Positions 53,071-62,346 of a DNA stretch of 63,695 bases are shown here, one piece after another; the first letter of the stretch is position 1, and every line of letters begins with the position of its first letter. Below the pieces are notes generated by a model. The model made no database searches. It saw only the letters and a list, made by a program, of their open reading frames with translations, and was not told the DNA's origin. The position numbers and the translations under genes are program-made. The stretch lies in the IMG/VR virus record IMGVR_UViG_3300017528_000179, positions 1 to 63,695 of that record; one strand, given 5' to 3'. This DNA is from a virus.

Positions 53071-54272
53071 TGGCCTACCTCTACGTTAATGCACGCGGAA
53101 ATCCTTGGCGTAAGCACTCATATAGCGCCGGAAACACGTACGACCAATGCCCTAAGAAGTACTTTCTTCAAAAGGTCATGGGCTGGCGCGAACGAGACAA
53201 TAAAGCTCGCTTCCAACTAGGAAAAGCATTTGAAACGGCCATTCAGCACCACCACGAAAACAATGGCACGGGTGCTATCGAGCGATTCGTACAAGAGTGG
53301 ACAGCCCATAAAGATAACAAGGAATTGATTTATACTAAGGTCGAGAAGGATTGGGCAACCTGTCTTCGCGCTGGCATTGAAGCGTTGAAGCTTTACATAA
53401 TCAAGCAGCCTAGCCTACCAATTCCGATAGGCGGGCAGTCAATCTTTCAACGTGAATTTTCAAAAGAGGTATTTCCAAATGACCCAAACTACGGAGAAAT
53501 TGAAGACGCCGGAAAACTTGATATCATTGCCTACGTCGAGCCCGAGCATCCGCTTCTTCCTAAACTTAATTGGAAGCCTGAATATGGACCCCTCCGCCCC
53601 ATCATCGTCGATATTAAAACTTCTGGAATCGATTTTCCCGAACAATACGGGCTCGCAGCGTACGACGTACAGCTACGACGCTATTCGTGGCTTAGCGGAA
53701 TACGAGATGTCGCGCTACTGGTATGGGTCAAGAAAGGGCATAGCTTGCAAAAGGGTTCCAGCGTCGCATTACTTGAAGACGCCGGTCAATTTAAAGCAGG
53801 CCAAGAGTTAGTAGTGGCCCAGATGGATGGAGAAGAAGCCATTTTGGTCGCGAACGACTTCATGATTGAAGAAATGGAAAAGGCACAAGGTAAGAAGCCA
53901 GATGGCAAGACGGACCAAACCAATGCCGCCAAGGCCCGCAGGGATATTTGGCTCCAGCAGTTCGGTGTCAAGGTACCCACCGAGATTCTTACTAAGCAGC
54001 GCATTCAGTTTAACGCTGGCTATGTTACCATCGAATCAGCTAATGAGGCTGGTATGATTGCAGCACGCCAGATTACAAACATTGTCACAGCTTGGCATAC
54101 TAAGCAGTGGCCGAATTCGTTCGGCATCCGCTACCCCCATGACGATAAGAGCGACCCATACTTCCGCGCCTTCATTTTGGGTGATGAAGCGTACAGAGAC
54201 CAAAACTTTACAAAATCGGATGAGGATTCTCTCGACGATTTATTTGCCGACCACGGAGACGAAACCGAATGA
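53070..54272 (+). CDS. PD-(D/E)XK nuclease, RecB/Cas4-like (400 aa)
   Basis: The order of motifs fits a RecB-family nuclease: YDQCPKKYFLQ near residue 22, GKAFETAIQHH (His motif) near 49, an acidic residue in GKLDIIAYVE, IVDIKTSG (D-x-K) near 176, and a later YDVQLRRYSWL. Phage relatives pair with an annealing protein and helicase in recombination, as here. ATG shares a base with the preceding stop. Confidence 0.85.
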   Translation: MAYLYVNARGNPWRKHSYSAGNTYDQCPKKYFLQKVMGWRERDNKARFQLGKAFETAIQHHHENNGTGAIERFVQEWTAHKDNKELIYTKVEKDWATCLRAGIEALKLYIIKQPSLPIPIGGQSIFQREFSKEVFPNDPNYGEIEDAGKLDIIAYVEPEHPLLPKLNWKPEYGPLRPIIVDIKTSGIDFPEQYGLAAYDVQLRRYSWLSGIRDVALLVWVKKGHSLQKGSSVALLEDAGQFKAGQELVVAQMDGEEAILVANDFMIEEMEKAQGKKPDGKTDQTNAAKARRDIWLQQFGVKVPTEILTKQRIQFNAGYVTIESANEAGMIAARQITNIVTAWHTKQWPNSFGIRYPHDDKSDPYFRAFILGDEAYRDQNFTKSDEDSLDDLFADHGDETE

Positions 54273-54613
54273 CCACAATTAAATGCATCATAGGAGAGTG
54301 CTCTACCGTTCTACAAACGTCGGAGCCTGTTTCTCCAAAGGCAGGATATATTTGTAAGCTTCACACCGAGCAAGAACAAAAGGTGTTCTTTCAAAATTGT
54401 CAATTCGACCCCAATATAGGCGAAGGCACCAACCCAGTTAATTACTGGCGAGGCCGACCGTTTATATACAAGGGCAAGAAAGGTCGAGGGTTTAAGACTC
54501 CCGGTAATACAGAAACGCAAACTAAAGCCGCCAAGTTTGCTAGAAAGGCTAAGGCCTCCGTCAAGGGGCACGAAAAGGAAAAAGAAATCCTCGAAGTCTT
54601 GGGGGTAAAATGA
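54269..54613 (+). CDS. Hypothetical zinc-binding-like protein (114 aa)
   Basis: Three Cys and one His near the N terminus (KCIIGEC, YICKLH) could bind zinc. The rest is basic (KGKKGRGFK, KFARKAKASVKGHEK). Four-base overlap on both sides. Unknown function. Confidence 0.62.
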   Translation: MTTIKCIIGECSTVLQTSEPVSPKAGYICKLHTEQEQKVFFQNCQFDPNIGEGTNPVNYWRGRPFIYKGKKGRGFKTPGNTETQTKAAKFARKAKASVKGHEKEKEILEVLGVK

Positions 54614-55005
54614 GCAAAAAGTCCGACATCCTTAGACGAGTGGTAGACGGCACTTTCGTTGGTGGTGGGCACCAAGTCGTCAAGGCCCGACGTCAAGAAC
54701 GCAAGACTCCTGAATGGGCTAATAATGATGGCAAGATAAGAGAATTTGTCACTCGCGCTTTCCCGAAACTGCCTACAAACACTCGACAGCAAGAAGGGGC
54801 TCGCCGCTGGGTTCGAGTCGTATACTTGTATTTCAGGATGGGTTATACGTATACCCAGACAGCCGAAGAGATGAACCTAACGGCAGGACAGGTCCTAGGC
54901 ATCCTCCGAAACCTTCGCAGGGCAGCTAAGGGCGTATGGGCTAATGGGGCTGGAAAACACGGGCTAAGACGCCCCGGTCGACCGGTGGTTAAAAAAGTGC
55001 CCTAA
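54610..55005 (+). CDS. HTH DNA-binding protein (131 aa)
   Basis: Residues about 70-105 (YFRMGYTYTQTAEEMNLTAGQVLGILRNLRR) form a clear helix-turn-helix like the region 4 type of sigma factors or phage transcription regulators. Both ends are basic. It may control later genes; that is inferred. The stop codon lies inside a GTGCCCTAAG motif. Confidence 0.72.
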   Translation: MSKKSDILRRVVDGTFVGGGHQVVKARRQERKTPEWANNDGKIREFVTRAFPKLPTNTRQQEGARRWVRVVYLYFRMGYTYTQTAEEMNLTAGQVLGILRNLRRAAKGVWANGAGKHGLRRPGRPVVKKVP

Positions 55006-55038
55006 GATTATAGTCCTCGGGAAGTATCGAGAGGCCCA

Positions 55039-55671
55039 ATGTCCGTTTCTAGAGTGCATAGTTGTCCACAGCAGATTAAAGTAGCCGAAGGTAGATTGGA
55101 GCCGCCATCAGGTAAGTGCCGATGCCGCAAGTACATAGGCATTAAAAAGGCCACCGAAATGGTTAAGAACGGGGAGGCCAGTTTTATAGTCCTCGGCAGG
55201 CAGAGGGAAGGCACGGATGCAGTCTGCCATTTGTGCAACGGCGATAAGGAAGTTAAGAAGTGCGCCAATTGTTTTGGCAAGGGCACAGAACCCGGGACCA
55301 TTATTAGGGAGGATTATGGCAACGACATCGTATTAGTTAGTCGGCCACCGGCGGATAAGAAAGAGAAGAAACGGAGTTCAGCGCTTTCTATGCGAACGCC
55401 TCGTGTGGCCACAGTGGAATCAGAACATTTGGAGTTAGCCTTTTCTGGAGCAGTAGAAACGAAGATTGTCAATGGCAAGAAAACGCGAGTGTGGGTCAAC
55501 CTTCGACCCGAAGCGCAAGCCGCTCAAGATAGGATTGAAGAATACGGACGGTTGGTCCTGGATGCTAGAATGTTCGTTGGGCCTAATCGGATTCCAGCGA
55601 TTAAGGTCGAACCAGAAAACGATGCAAAGACAGGAACGGGTAGAGACTACGACTATGGGAGGGCAATTTAA
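55039..55671 (+). CDS. Zinc-finger protein, DnaJ-like CxxC repeats (210 aa)
   Basis: CRCRKY, CHLCNGD and CANCFGKG near residues 28-86 resemble one half of the DnaJ zinc-finger (CxxCxGxG). The rest contains a charged alpha-beta region. It could bind DNA or single strands. ATG 55039 has GAGAGGCCCA upstream. One-base overlap with the next gene. Confidence 0.65.
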   Translation: MSVSRVHSCPQQIKVAEGRLEPPSGKCRCRKYIGIKKATEMVKNGEASFIVLGRQREGTDAVCHLCNGDKEVKKCANCFGKGTEPGTIIREDYGNDIVLVSRPPADKKEKKRSSALSMRTPRVATVESEHLELAFSGAVETKIVNGKKTRVWVNLRPEAQAAQDRIEEYGRLVLDARMFVGPNRIPAIKVEPENDAKTGTGRDYDYGRAI

Positions 55672-56198
55672 TGAGCGAAGAAAATCAAGTACCCGAATTT
55701 GAACCGCCGAAGCCTACAGCTGGTGGGCTCGTTGCATCTGTTCTAGCATTGGAAGAAATTAAGCGTCGCTCATTCAGCGGACGTCATCCCGAGCTAGGGA
55801 AGATGATTAAATGTCAAGTCTGCCAGAAACGCCATCGTGATTCTATTAAATGTGAACAGAAGTTTGTAGAATTGTGGATTGAGGAAGATTTAGAAACCGG
55901 AGAAAAGACGTCAATTCACGCTGAGTTGGTGCCGCCAAAAGGACGTAGAAATTTAACTTTTAAACAGACTTATGGAGCAGCTGTTGTCAAAGGCAAGCGT
56001 TTGCATCCGCATCCCAATAGTCGCAACCTTCAGTTGATTGAACAAGTCCGCGCCTTGCTCCCGGATGAATATGATGAAAACGATTTGAAGAAAGCTCGAA
56101 CCCGCGCACGTAGGATTCTCGCAAACAGATTGGGAAGACACGGATTCCTGCCGCCGGTTTGGATGAAGCAAGAGGCACAAAGTGTCAAATCTGTCTGA
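55671..56198 (+). CDS. Hypothetical zinc-binding-like protein (175 aa)
   Basis: CQVCQKRHRDSIKCEQKF near residue 50 is a likely zinc site. The C-terminal part is basic and helical (DLKKARTRARRILANRLGRHG). It may bind nucleic acid. It overlaps the glycosyltransferase start by 17 bases. Confidence 0.62.
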   Translation: MSEENQVPEFEPPKPTAGGLVASVLALEEIKRRSFSGRHPELGKMIKCQVCQKRHRDSIKCEQKFVELWIEEDLETGEKTSIHAELVPPKGRRNLTFKQTYGAAVVKGKRLHPHPNSRNLQLIEQVRALLPDEYDENDLKKARTRARRILANRLGRHGFLPPVWMKQEAQSVKSV

Positions 56199-57030
56199 CG
56201 TCTCCATACTTTTGAAGACGTTTTTACGTGATGAAAAATTATTCGCATCCATCGATGCGATTCGTCGTAATATGCCTGAGCTTCACATGATAATTGTCGA
56301 CGACGGAGAGCAGACAGAAGAAAAGGATGGAATTTATGCTGACTTGGTCAGGGAAGGACACAAAGTCATCATCCTCCCATTTGATAGTGGGTTCGGCAAG
56401 AAAAGTAACGCCGGAATTGCAGCGCTGGTTCGTCCGTACCTACTTATTTCTAGCGACGATTTCAATCATAGTCCTAGTAGCGTTAAGGTGGGAATTGAAA
56501 AGATGTTGGCAGTTCTTGACCGGAACCCGGAATTAAGTATTGTAAGTGGTCGATTGGCTAATCGGGGACCGTATGAATTCTATCTAGAAGAGAAGGACGG
56601 CGTCGTTAGAGAAATTCCAGCGCCGAGCGCGGCAGAATTTTTTATGCTTCCTCTCGATTTTGATTATCTCCCTTGCGATGTTACTGTAAATTACAGCTTG
56701 ATTCGCCGCAACGTATTTTGGACGGAAGGTTGGGTAACAGGAATCGACGGCCCTTACTGGGTAGAGAAACCTACTCAAATAGGCTTTGATGACGAAGAGA
56801 TTATCGGCGAGGGGGGCCATGGTGCATTCTTCTACGACGTAAAGAAAACTGGATTGAAAGTCGGTTGGGTTCCTGGCGTAGAAATCAGCGAGCAGACTGG
56901 GCGAGATAGCGACCGCTACCGACAGTTTAGAGCCCGAGCACACGGGCCGAGTAGGAAGTGCTTTGAGAAACGTGGAATTAAGAAATGGGTTTTGGGTTCA
57001 GGACAGGTAGACTACGACGTGACGAAATGA
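56182..57030 (+). CDS. Family 2-like glycosyltransferase (282 aa)
   Basis: A GT-A fold with the N-terminal SILLKTFLRDEKLFASI and MIIVDDGEQ segments and a DxD-like LISSDDFNH near residue 95; a late EIIGEGGHGAFF could hold the catalytic base. It would transfer a sugar from an NDP-sugar. It is the first of the carbohydrate genes on the right and may modify host surface, virion or DNA. Confidence 0.75.
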   Translation: MSNLSDVSILLKTFLRDEKLFASIDAIRRNMPELHMIIVDDGEQTEEKDGIYADLVREGHKVIILPFDSGFGKKSNAGIAALVRPYLLISSDDFNHSPSSVKVGIEKMLAVLDRNPELSIVSGRLANRGPYEFYLEEKDGVVREIPAPSAAEFFMLPLDFDYLPCDVTVNYSLIRRNVFWTEGWVTGIDGPYWVEKPTQIGFDDEEIIGEGGHGAFFYDVKKTGLKVGWVPGVEISEQTGRDSDRYRQFRARAHGPSRKCFEKRGIKKWVLGSGQVDYDVTK

Positions 57031-57182
57031 TGGCTTGGTGGTGGGCGCATGACGAACGTGGTGAGCAGTTATTGAACGCGCAAGAAGTTTACACTGATAT
57101 GATATCGTATCCGAGAATTAACGAACGACAGATATTGATTGAAGCAATTGAAAATTGGTTAAAAGGAGAAATCAATGCTTAG
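57027..57182 (+). CDS. Small hypothetical protein (51 aa)
   Basis: ATG 57027 overlaps the previous stop. Trp-rich start ([16 protein letters not shown]), helical. It ends eight bases inside the GroES gene. Confidence 0.55.
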   Translation: MMAWWWAHDERGEQLLNAQEVYTDMISYPRINERQILIEAIENWLKGEINA

Positions 57183-57456
57183 ACCGTTATATGACCGAGT
57201 TGTGGTGAGGCGAGTTGTCGAAGAAGAGCGTAGCAAAGGCGGGCTTTTCATTCCAGAGCAAGCCAAGGAAAAACCGGCGCAAGGCGAAGTCCTAGCTGTC
57301 GGCAAAGGCCGTCGGCTGGAATCGGGTGAGTTGATTGCATTAGAAACCGCTATAGGAGACAAGGTTTTGTTCGGCAAATACAGTGGAACGGAGATTGAAC
57401 TCGACGGAGAGAAGCTTTTGATTCTTCGAGAGGATGAAATCCTAGGCGTGATTTAG
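57175..57456 (+). CDS. groES: GroES-like co-chaperonin (93 aa)
   Basis: A full Cpn10: [26 protein letters not shown] (barrel and mobile loop), then [20 protein letters not shown] and [12 protein letters not shown] at the end. The mobile-loop GGLFIP motif for GroEL binding is intact. Phages such as T4 use their own co-chaperonin to fold the capsid protein in host GroEL. No GroEL gene is in the window. Start ATG 57175 follows AAGGAGAAATC. Confidence 0.93.
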   Translation: MLRPLYDRVVVRRVVEEERSKGGLFIPEQAKEKPAQGEVLAVGKGRRLESGELIALETAIGDKVLFGKYSGTEIELDGEKLLILREDEILGVI

Positions 57457-57740
57457 TGGCGCACGAAGACATCATCGGCAAGCACGTCCACCTTTTCGCG
57501 AAGCCCGAGAACTTTACTCCACCGACTAACAATCCAGATGATTGTGAATGTGGCGGATATAAAAGTGGCGGGAAGAGTCGAACGCTGATTGCTAATTGTC
57601 CTTGCTGTGATGGCGTGCAAGTGTTGGTTGAGGGTCTCTGTGATTGTGATAACCCTAGTTATATCAAACTTCGAGTAGTACTTCCACCTGATAGTACAAT
57701 GAGAATCAGACGGATAGAAAATATGGAGAAAATATCATGA
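57456..57740 (+). CDS. Cysteine-rich hypothetical protein (94 aa)
   Basis: DCECGGYK, NCPCCDG and CDCDNP give three cysteine pairs, suggesting two zinc sites. GTG 57456 shares a base with the GroES stop. No family recognised. Confidence 0.58.
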   Translation: MAHEDIIGKHVHLFAKPENFTPPTNNPDDCECGGYKSGGKSRTLIANCPCCDGVQVLVEGLCDCDNPSYIKLRVVLPPDSTMRIRRIENMEKIS

Positions 57741-57931
57741 GCAAGAAAGAAAAACCACAAATAACAATTCAAGTTGGCAGTGTTGTTCAACTCAGAAGTG
57801 GCGGTCAGAAACTGACGGTCGTAGGTGCAGACACCTTCAAAGGTGTTATTACCGTGATTTGGGCAAGCAATAACGGCAACATCGGGAAAGCTGATATTCC
57901 CGCTGCAGCTATCGTTGTTATCAAGGCGTAG
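57737..57931 (+). CDS. DUF2158-like small protein (64 aa)
   Basis: IQVGSVVQLRSGGQKLTVVG matches the G-D-V-V-x-L-K-S-G-G-P-x-M-T-V core of DUF2158/YodC-like proteins, small SH3-like barrels of unknown role. ATG 57737 overlaps the preceding stop (ATGA). Confidence 0.7.
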   Translation: MSKKEKPQITIQVGSVVQLRSGGQKLTVVGADTFKGVITVIWASNNGNIGKADIPAAAIVVIKA

Positions 57932-57932
57932 C

Positions 57933-58856
57933 ATGGACCTGATAATCTATCACAATAATTGCCCGGACGGCTGGTGTGCTGCATTCATTTGTAAGATGAA
58001 GTGGCCGGAAGCAGAGCTGATGCCACTCAATCACGGTTTGTTGCCTGAAGCGTTGGAAGAATTGTTTAACTATGCGACGGGCAAAGACGTAATCATGGTC
58101 GATTACTCTCTTCGCACTAAAGAGTTAAACTATCGATTGAATGCGGTTGCAAAGTCTTTCCATATTTATGACCATCATAAGACCGCACGAGCCGTACTTG
58201 AAGATGCACCATTTGCTACCTTCGATATGAAGCGTTCTGGTGCTGGTCTCGCGTGGGATTATTTATTCGGCGCAGATTCTGATTATCACAAGCAATTAAG
58301 CGTATATAATCCAATGGCCGACCCAACTATGCCAGCGATGAAACGTCCTTGGTGGGTGAATTATACGGAAGACCAAGACCTTTGGAATTGGGTGCTTCCC
58401 GGCAGCCAAGAGATAAATGCATTTTTAATGGTACAGCCGCGAGAAATGGATACGTGGAAAAAACTTATTAGTACCAGTGTAGACAGCGCCTTAGACGAAG
58501 GTTCCGGCGTTCGCCAATACATCGAATACTACACTCGTTCTGTGGTTGCGGAAGCCAAGAAAGGCGTGCTGGTGTTTGAAGGAACCAATCATCGTACAGC
58601 GGTTCTTAACATTCCATATGCTGGGGTTAGCGAAGCAGGTAATGCTCTTTGCAAATCGGGCTATCCTGTCGCGCTTCTTTGGTTTGAACGCGGCGATGGT
58701 ATTACTCAATTCTCTCTGCGAGGCGATGGCACAGTAGACGTTAGCGCAATCGCAAAGTCATTCGGTGGCGGAGGCCACAATAACGCCGCTGGTTTTCAGG
58801 TATCTACTAAAGAAGGTCGAGATTTAGTCGACAGGGTTCTTGGACGAAATGTTTAA
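57933..58856 (+). CDS. DHH-family phosphoesterase (307 aa)
   Basis: The motifs of the DHH/DHHA1 superfamily occur in order: YHNNCPDGWCAAF (motif I), VMVDYSLR (II), YDHHKTA (DHH), and C-terminal FGGGGHNNAAGF (GGGH substrate site). Relatives are RecJ-type nucleases, oligoribonucleases and cyclic-dinucleotide hydrolases; degrading a signalling nucleotide as a counter-defence would be possible. Start at ATG 57933 is preferred to an upstream in-frame ATG because it begins the domain. Confidence 0.85.
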   Translation: MDLIIYHNNCPDGWCAAFICKMKWPEAELMPLNHGLLPEALEELFNYATGKDVIMVDYSLRTKELNYRLNAVAKSFHIYDHHKTARAVLEDAPFATFDMKRSGAGLAWDYLFGADSDYHKQLSVYNPMADPTMPAMKRPWWVNYTEDQDLWNWVLPGSQEINAFLMVQPREMDTWKKLISTSVDSALDEGSGVRQYIEYYTRSVVAEAKKGVLVFEGTNHRTAVLNIPYAGVSEAGNALCKSGYPVALLWFERGDGITQFSLRGDGTVDVSAIAKSFGGGGHNNAAGFQVSTKEGRDLVDRVLGRNV

Positions 58857-59145
58857 GCTTAAGAAAATAAAACCGGCTCTTCTACGTGGATATGAGGATG
58901 GTATAATTCCGCAGTTTCCTCACTACGACCCCCGAATTCTTCATGCTCCTGGGGAGTGCGAGTTTTGTGATAAACACCCTGATTGGCAGTTACTTCGTAG
59001 AGCTTGGAACGTTTGTTTTACTGGGTATACCCCGGAAGAAAAAGAACTGCCGTGTCCCGCAGACCACGCACGAGGTGATAGTCATAAGCAGTGGATTGGG
59101 AATGTAGCTAAGCCTGCTCGTTCATCGGGAGGTTGCATCAAGTGA
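58849..59145 (+). CDS. Hypothetical zinc-binding-like protein (98 aa)
   Basis: ATG 58849 overlaps the DHH stop. PGECEFCDKH near residue 37, with later Cys/His residues (CPADHARGDSHKQW), suggests a metal site. No family is known to me. Confidence 0.6.
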   Translation: MFKLKKIKPALLRGYEDGIIPQFPHYDPRILHAPGECEFCDKHPDWQLLRRAWNVCFTGYTPEEKELPCPADHARGDSHKQWIGNVAKPARSSGGCIK

Positions 59146-59822
59146 AGCTTCTAATTGCTGTCAAATCTTGTCAGCGCGACCTTAAACTCGGTTTCCACGA
59201 TGTAATTCGCGGCACCTGGGGCAAAGACGCCAAGGCTCTCGGTATCGACGTTCGGTTCTTTGTTGGCGCGGAAGCAACGCCTTATCAGTCGGACGAAGTT
59301 CATGTAAAGAGCGCGGACGATTACAATGCTTTGCCGTATAAGACTCGCGAGATTTGCCGCTGGGCAAATGGGAAGATGCTAGATTATGTTTTCCTTTGCG
59401 ATACTGATACGTTTCTTCGCTTGGATACGATGATGGCATGGTATGAGAAGATAAAGCTTAACAAATACGACTACGCGGGTAAAATCTCGCAACCTGTGAA
59501 TAGGCCTTTCCGTTATGAGCACACGGGGCGTGAGGGGCAGAAGGAATATCACGAGCGTTGCTATCCGTGGGCATCGGGCGGTTTCGGGTATTTTCTAAGT
59601 AAACGGGCGGTTCAAGAAGTGGCGTTTGAGCATCCGATGAGTCAATGTGAGGACCTTTGGGTCGGGCAGGTAATTGGGAAGCTCGCGGCAGCCGGTGAAA
59701 TGTCTATCTTGAGTACGCCAGCCAATGAGTACTCCTGGCACCACCCTCAGCACGGAGAACTCTATTCGCTAGAGCCATTGAAGGCATGGCAGGAGAAGAT
59801 GTACGCGGAGCACAAAGCTTGA
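59142..59822 (+). CDS. GT31/fringe-like glycosyltransferase (226 aa)
   Basis: LLIAVKSCQRDLKLGFHDVIRGTWG resembles the opening of beta-1,3-galactosyltransferase-type enzymes (R-x-x-I-R-x-T-W). FLCDTDTFLRLD is the DxD sugar-nucleotide site near residue 90, and ASGGFGYFLSKRAV and EDLWVG are family-like acceptor and catalytic segments. GTG 59142 overlaps the previous stop. The family is mainly eukaryotic, with phage and bacterial members. Confidence 0.75.
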   Translation: MKLLIAVKSCQRDLKLGFHDVIRGTWGKDAKALGIDVRFFVGAEATPYQSDEVHVKSADDYNALPYKTREICRWANGKMLDYVFLCDTDTFLRLDTMMAWYEKIKLNKYDYAGKISQPVNRPFRYEHTGREGQKEYHERCYPWASGGFGYFLSKRAVQEVAFEHPMSQCEDLWVGQVIGKLAAAGEMSILSTPANEYSWHHPQHGELYSLEPLKAWQEKMYAEHKA

Positions 59823-60085
59823 AAGTTAAACTAACACTTGCCGACATTAGAGAAGCTAAGAAACAATTAGCATCCAGACATATTGCACCTAATAAAGATG
59901 GAAATTACTTAGGCTACTCGGTTCCTCGGTTGGAAGACGGTATAATTTGGTTCGGCTTGTTGGCTTGTATGCATCCGTCAACCTTCTTAGATATGTTCGG
60001 CAAAGAACGGTTCTTAGCAATCAACGCGGACATTTCAAAGAGAAGAATTCAAAACTACATTAAGAAATGGGAGAAGTCGAAGTGA
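59819..60085 (+). CDS. Hypothetical protein (88 aa)
   Basis: TTG 59819 overlaps the preceding stop (TTGA). A basic, helical protein (TLADIREAKKQLASRH...). No known motif. GTGA overlap with the fucosyltransferase. Confidence 0.55.
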   Translation: MKVKLTLADIREAKKQLASRHIAPNKDGNYLGYSVPRLEDGIIWFGLLACMHPSTFLDMFGKERFLAINADISKRRIQNYIKKWEKSK

Positions 60086-60843
60086 TTGTACGATTGACAG
60101 GTGGATTGGCCAATCAACTATTCATGTACGCATTTGGTCGCAGCCTGTCTGCTCAGCGAATGGAGCCTCTAAAATTTGTATGGTGCCGGTCCACTTGGGA
60201 CTATGCGTTGGATAAATTTAATTGCCAGGTAGATTTGGTGAATCCTCCAATTCATAATCCAATTTATGAGGAGAAGACATTCGCATTTGACCAAGGCGTT
60301 TACGCAACACCAAAGGATACGTACTTTAGAGGTTACTGGCAAAGCGAAAAATATTTTATCGACCCAAAGAGTTTGCGAGAAGAAATTACGCTGCGATTTA
60401 TTCGGCCCGAAGTTGCCTATATGGCTGACTTACTACGTAATCAAAATAGCGTTTTCATTCATGTTCGCCGAGGCGATTATTTGAACCCGGGCACCGCTGC
60501 CTATCACGGCAACCTAGGACATGCTAGCTTACAAGAAGGCTATTACAAGGACGCGGTCAATTACATTTTAGAGAAGGTCAATGACCCGAAATTCATTGTG
60601 TTCTCTGATGACCCTGAATGGTGCCTACAGAACCTACCGTATCCTGTTATCAATTTTGAGCATCACGAGGACCTTTACTTGATGAGTCAGTGCAAACATG
60701 GAATTGGGGCCAATTCAACATTTAGCTGGTGGGCCAACTGGCTTGGCGAAACTCCAGATAGAATTTGTATAGCGCCGAACAGGTGGTTCAACGCTGAAGC
60801 AGATACGCGGGATATAATACCCGAGAGGTGGACAAGATTGTGA
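60082..60843 (+). CDS. GT11 alpha-1,2-fucosyltransferase-like (253 aa)
   Basis: The N-terminal LTGGLANQLFMYAFGRSL and the central FIHVRRGDYLN (H-x-R-R-G-D-Y) are the hallmark motifs of family 11 fucosyltransferases, with late STFSWWANWLG. It would transfer fucose from GDP-fucose. GDP-mannose 4,6-dehydratase, the first step to GDP-fucose, is encoded 550 bp downstream. GTG 60082 follows GGGAG. Confidence 0.88.
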   Translation: MIVRLTGGLANQLFMYAFGRSLSAQRMEPLKFVWCRSTWDYALDKFNCQVDLVNPPIHNPIYEEKTFAFDQGVYATPKDTYFRGYWQSEKYFIDPKSLREEITLRFIRPEVAYMADLLRNQNSVFIHVRRGDYLNPGTAAYHGNLGHASLQEGYYKDAVNYILEKVNDPKFIVFSDDPEWCLQNLPYPVINFEHHEDLYLMSQCKHGIGANSTFSWWANWLGETPDRICIAPNRWFNAEADTRDIIPERWTRL

Positions 60844-61349
60844 CCCGAGACAGCGATTATTGCAAGCATGGAAAACAAAAGAGTTTTTGTCTAAAATGTG
60901 GTGGCTCTCAGATTTGTAAACATAATCGACGCTTAGCGTACTGTATAAAATGTCACGGAAGTCAAATTTGTAAGCACAGGACTCAAAGACGACAATGCAA
61001 GGAATGTAGTGGTGTAGAAGGTTGGGCTAAGCATCTTATTGTGGCAGCTAAACAGCGGGCTACTAGAGACAAAGTGCCTTTTAATTTAACTTTTGAAAAA
61101 GATGGAGCATATTTAATGAAGTCTCTTCAAAAAGGCTGTCCCGTTTATGGATTTTCTTTTAGTCGCAAAGGTTCTAGAAATGACAGCTCAGCCTCTCTCG
61201 ATAAATTTTTGCCAATATTGGGATATGTAACAGGAAATATTTGCATAATTTCTTGGAAAGCTAATAAAATAAAGAGCGACGCCAAATGCTCGGAAGATGT
61301 AAAAGCTGTGGCTGATTGGATGAAGAGCGTAGAATTAACGAAAGTATAG
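60840..61349 (+). CDS. Homing endonuclease with C/H zinc repeats (169 aa)
   Basis: Three N-terminal zinc units ([45 protein letters not shown]) are followed by an HNH-like domain: [41 protein letters not shown], a signature of this endonuclease group. The same design occurs in large viruses of eukaryotes and phages. GTG 60840 overlaps the fucosyltransferase stop, so it probably invaded the sugar operon. Confidence 0.8.
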   Translation: MTRDSDYCKHGKQKSFCLKCGGSQICKHNRRLAYCIKCHGSQICKHRTQRRQCKECSGVEGWAKHLIVAAKQRATRDKVPFNLTFEKDGAYLMKSLQKGCPVYGFSFSRKGSRNDSSASLDKFLPILGYVTGNICIISWKANKIKSDAKCSEDVKAVADWMKSVELTKV

Positions 61350-61398
61350 TTTAGTTCCGCAAAAGCTAACGAAAAGATTTTTAGGCGAGGAAAGAATA

Positions 61399-62346
61399 GT
61401 GAAAAAAGCATTAATTACAGGAATTTCTGGACAAACAGGAAGCTACTTAGCAGAACTTCTTTTACAAAAGGGTTATGAGGTGCATGGAATTATTCGCAGA
61501 CATAGCACGCCTGCAACTAGTAGAATCGACCATATTTTTGATGACCTTCATCTTCATTACGGTGATTTGACCGATGCTAGTTCCTTAGACAGTATTGTCG
61601 GCGCTGTTCAACCAGAAGAAGTCTATAATTTGGGCGCACAATCCCATGTGAGAGTGTCCTTCGATACGCCCGTCTATACGTCGATGGCTACAGGCTTAGG
61701 CGCACTGAATTTGCTCGAAGTCGTTAAAAGATATGGAGGAAAGTTCTATCAAGCTAGTAGTTCGGAATTGTATGGTGGTATTTATGGAGCCGCTACACAC
61801 GAGACTGTACCCTTTCATCCTCGCTCTCCTTATGCCATCGCCAAACAGTTTGCATATTGGAATACCGTAAACTATCGGGAAGCTTATGGGATGCATGCAA
61901 GTAATGGCATACTTTTTAACCATGAATCACCTAGAAGGGGAGAGACCTTCGTCTCAAAGAAAATTGTAAAAGCGGCTGTTCGCATAGAAAGAGGATTACA
62001 AGATAAACTCTTTCTTGGTAATTTGGACGCCAGGAGAGATTGGGGATTCGCAGGAGATTATGTCGTAGCAATGCATGCAATGTTGCAACAACCAAAACCT
62101 GACGATTACGTCGTCGCTACAGGAATCGCACATTCAGTCAAAGACTTTCTAGACATTGCATTTGGTTATCTAAATTTAGATTGGAGAAAGTATGTAGAGA
62201 TAGACCCCCGTTTGTATCGTCCAACCGAAGTCGATGTTTTAATCGGGGACGCAAGTAAAGCTCGTAGGGTTCTTGGGTGGGAGCCCAAAGTTACTTTTAG
62301 TATATTGGTTAAATTTATGGTTGAATCAGAGCTGGAGTCGAAATGA
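61399..62346 (+). CDS. gmd: GDP-mannose 4,6-dehydratase-like (315 aa)
   Basis: An extended short-chain dehydrogenase: [20 protein letters not shown] (G-x-x-G-x-x-G), [20 protein letters not shown], catalytic YAIAK near residue 144, and [17 protein letters not shown], specific to GMD. It makes GDP-4-keto-6-deoxymannose, precursor of GDP-fucose and GDP-rhamnose. It is somewhat shorter than the usual 340-370 aa. No GDP-fucose synthase is in the window, so the next step would be host-encoded or outside it. GTG 61399 follows GAGGAAAG. Confidence 0.9.
   Translation: MKKALITGISGQTGSYLAELLLQKGYEVHGIIRRHSTPATSRIDHIFDDLHLHYGDLTDASSLDSIVGAVQPEEVYNLGAQSHVRVSFDTPVYTSMATGLGALNLLEVVKRYGGKFYQASSSELYGGIYGAATHETVPFHPRSPYAIAKQFAYWNTVNYREAYGMHASNGILFNHESPRRGETFVSKKIVKAAVRIERGLQDKLFLGNLDARRDWGFAGDYVVAMHAMLQQPKPDDYVVATGIAHSVKDFLDIAFGYLNLDWRKYVEIDPRLYRPTEVDVLIGDASKARRVLGWEPKVTFSILVKFMVESELESK

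Noticed and set aside
61399-62346. Truncated pseudogene of GDP-mannose dehydratase
   Set aside because: The protein is shorter than usual, but all NAD-binding and catalytic motifs are intact and the frame is uninterrupted.
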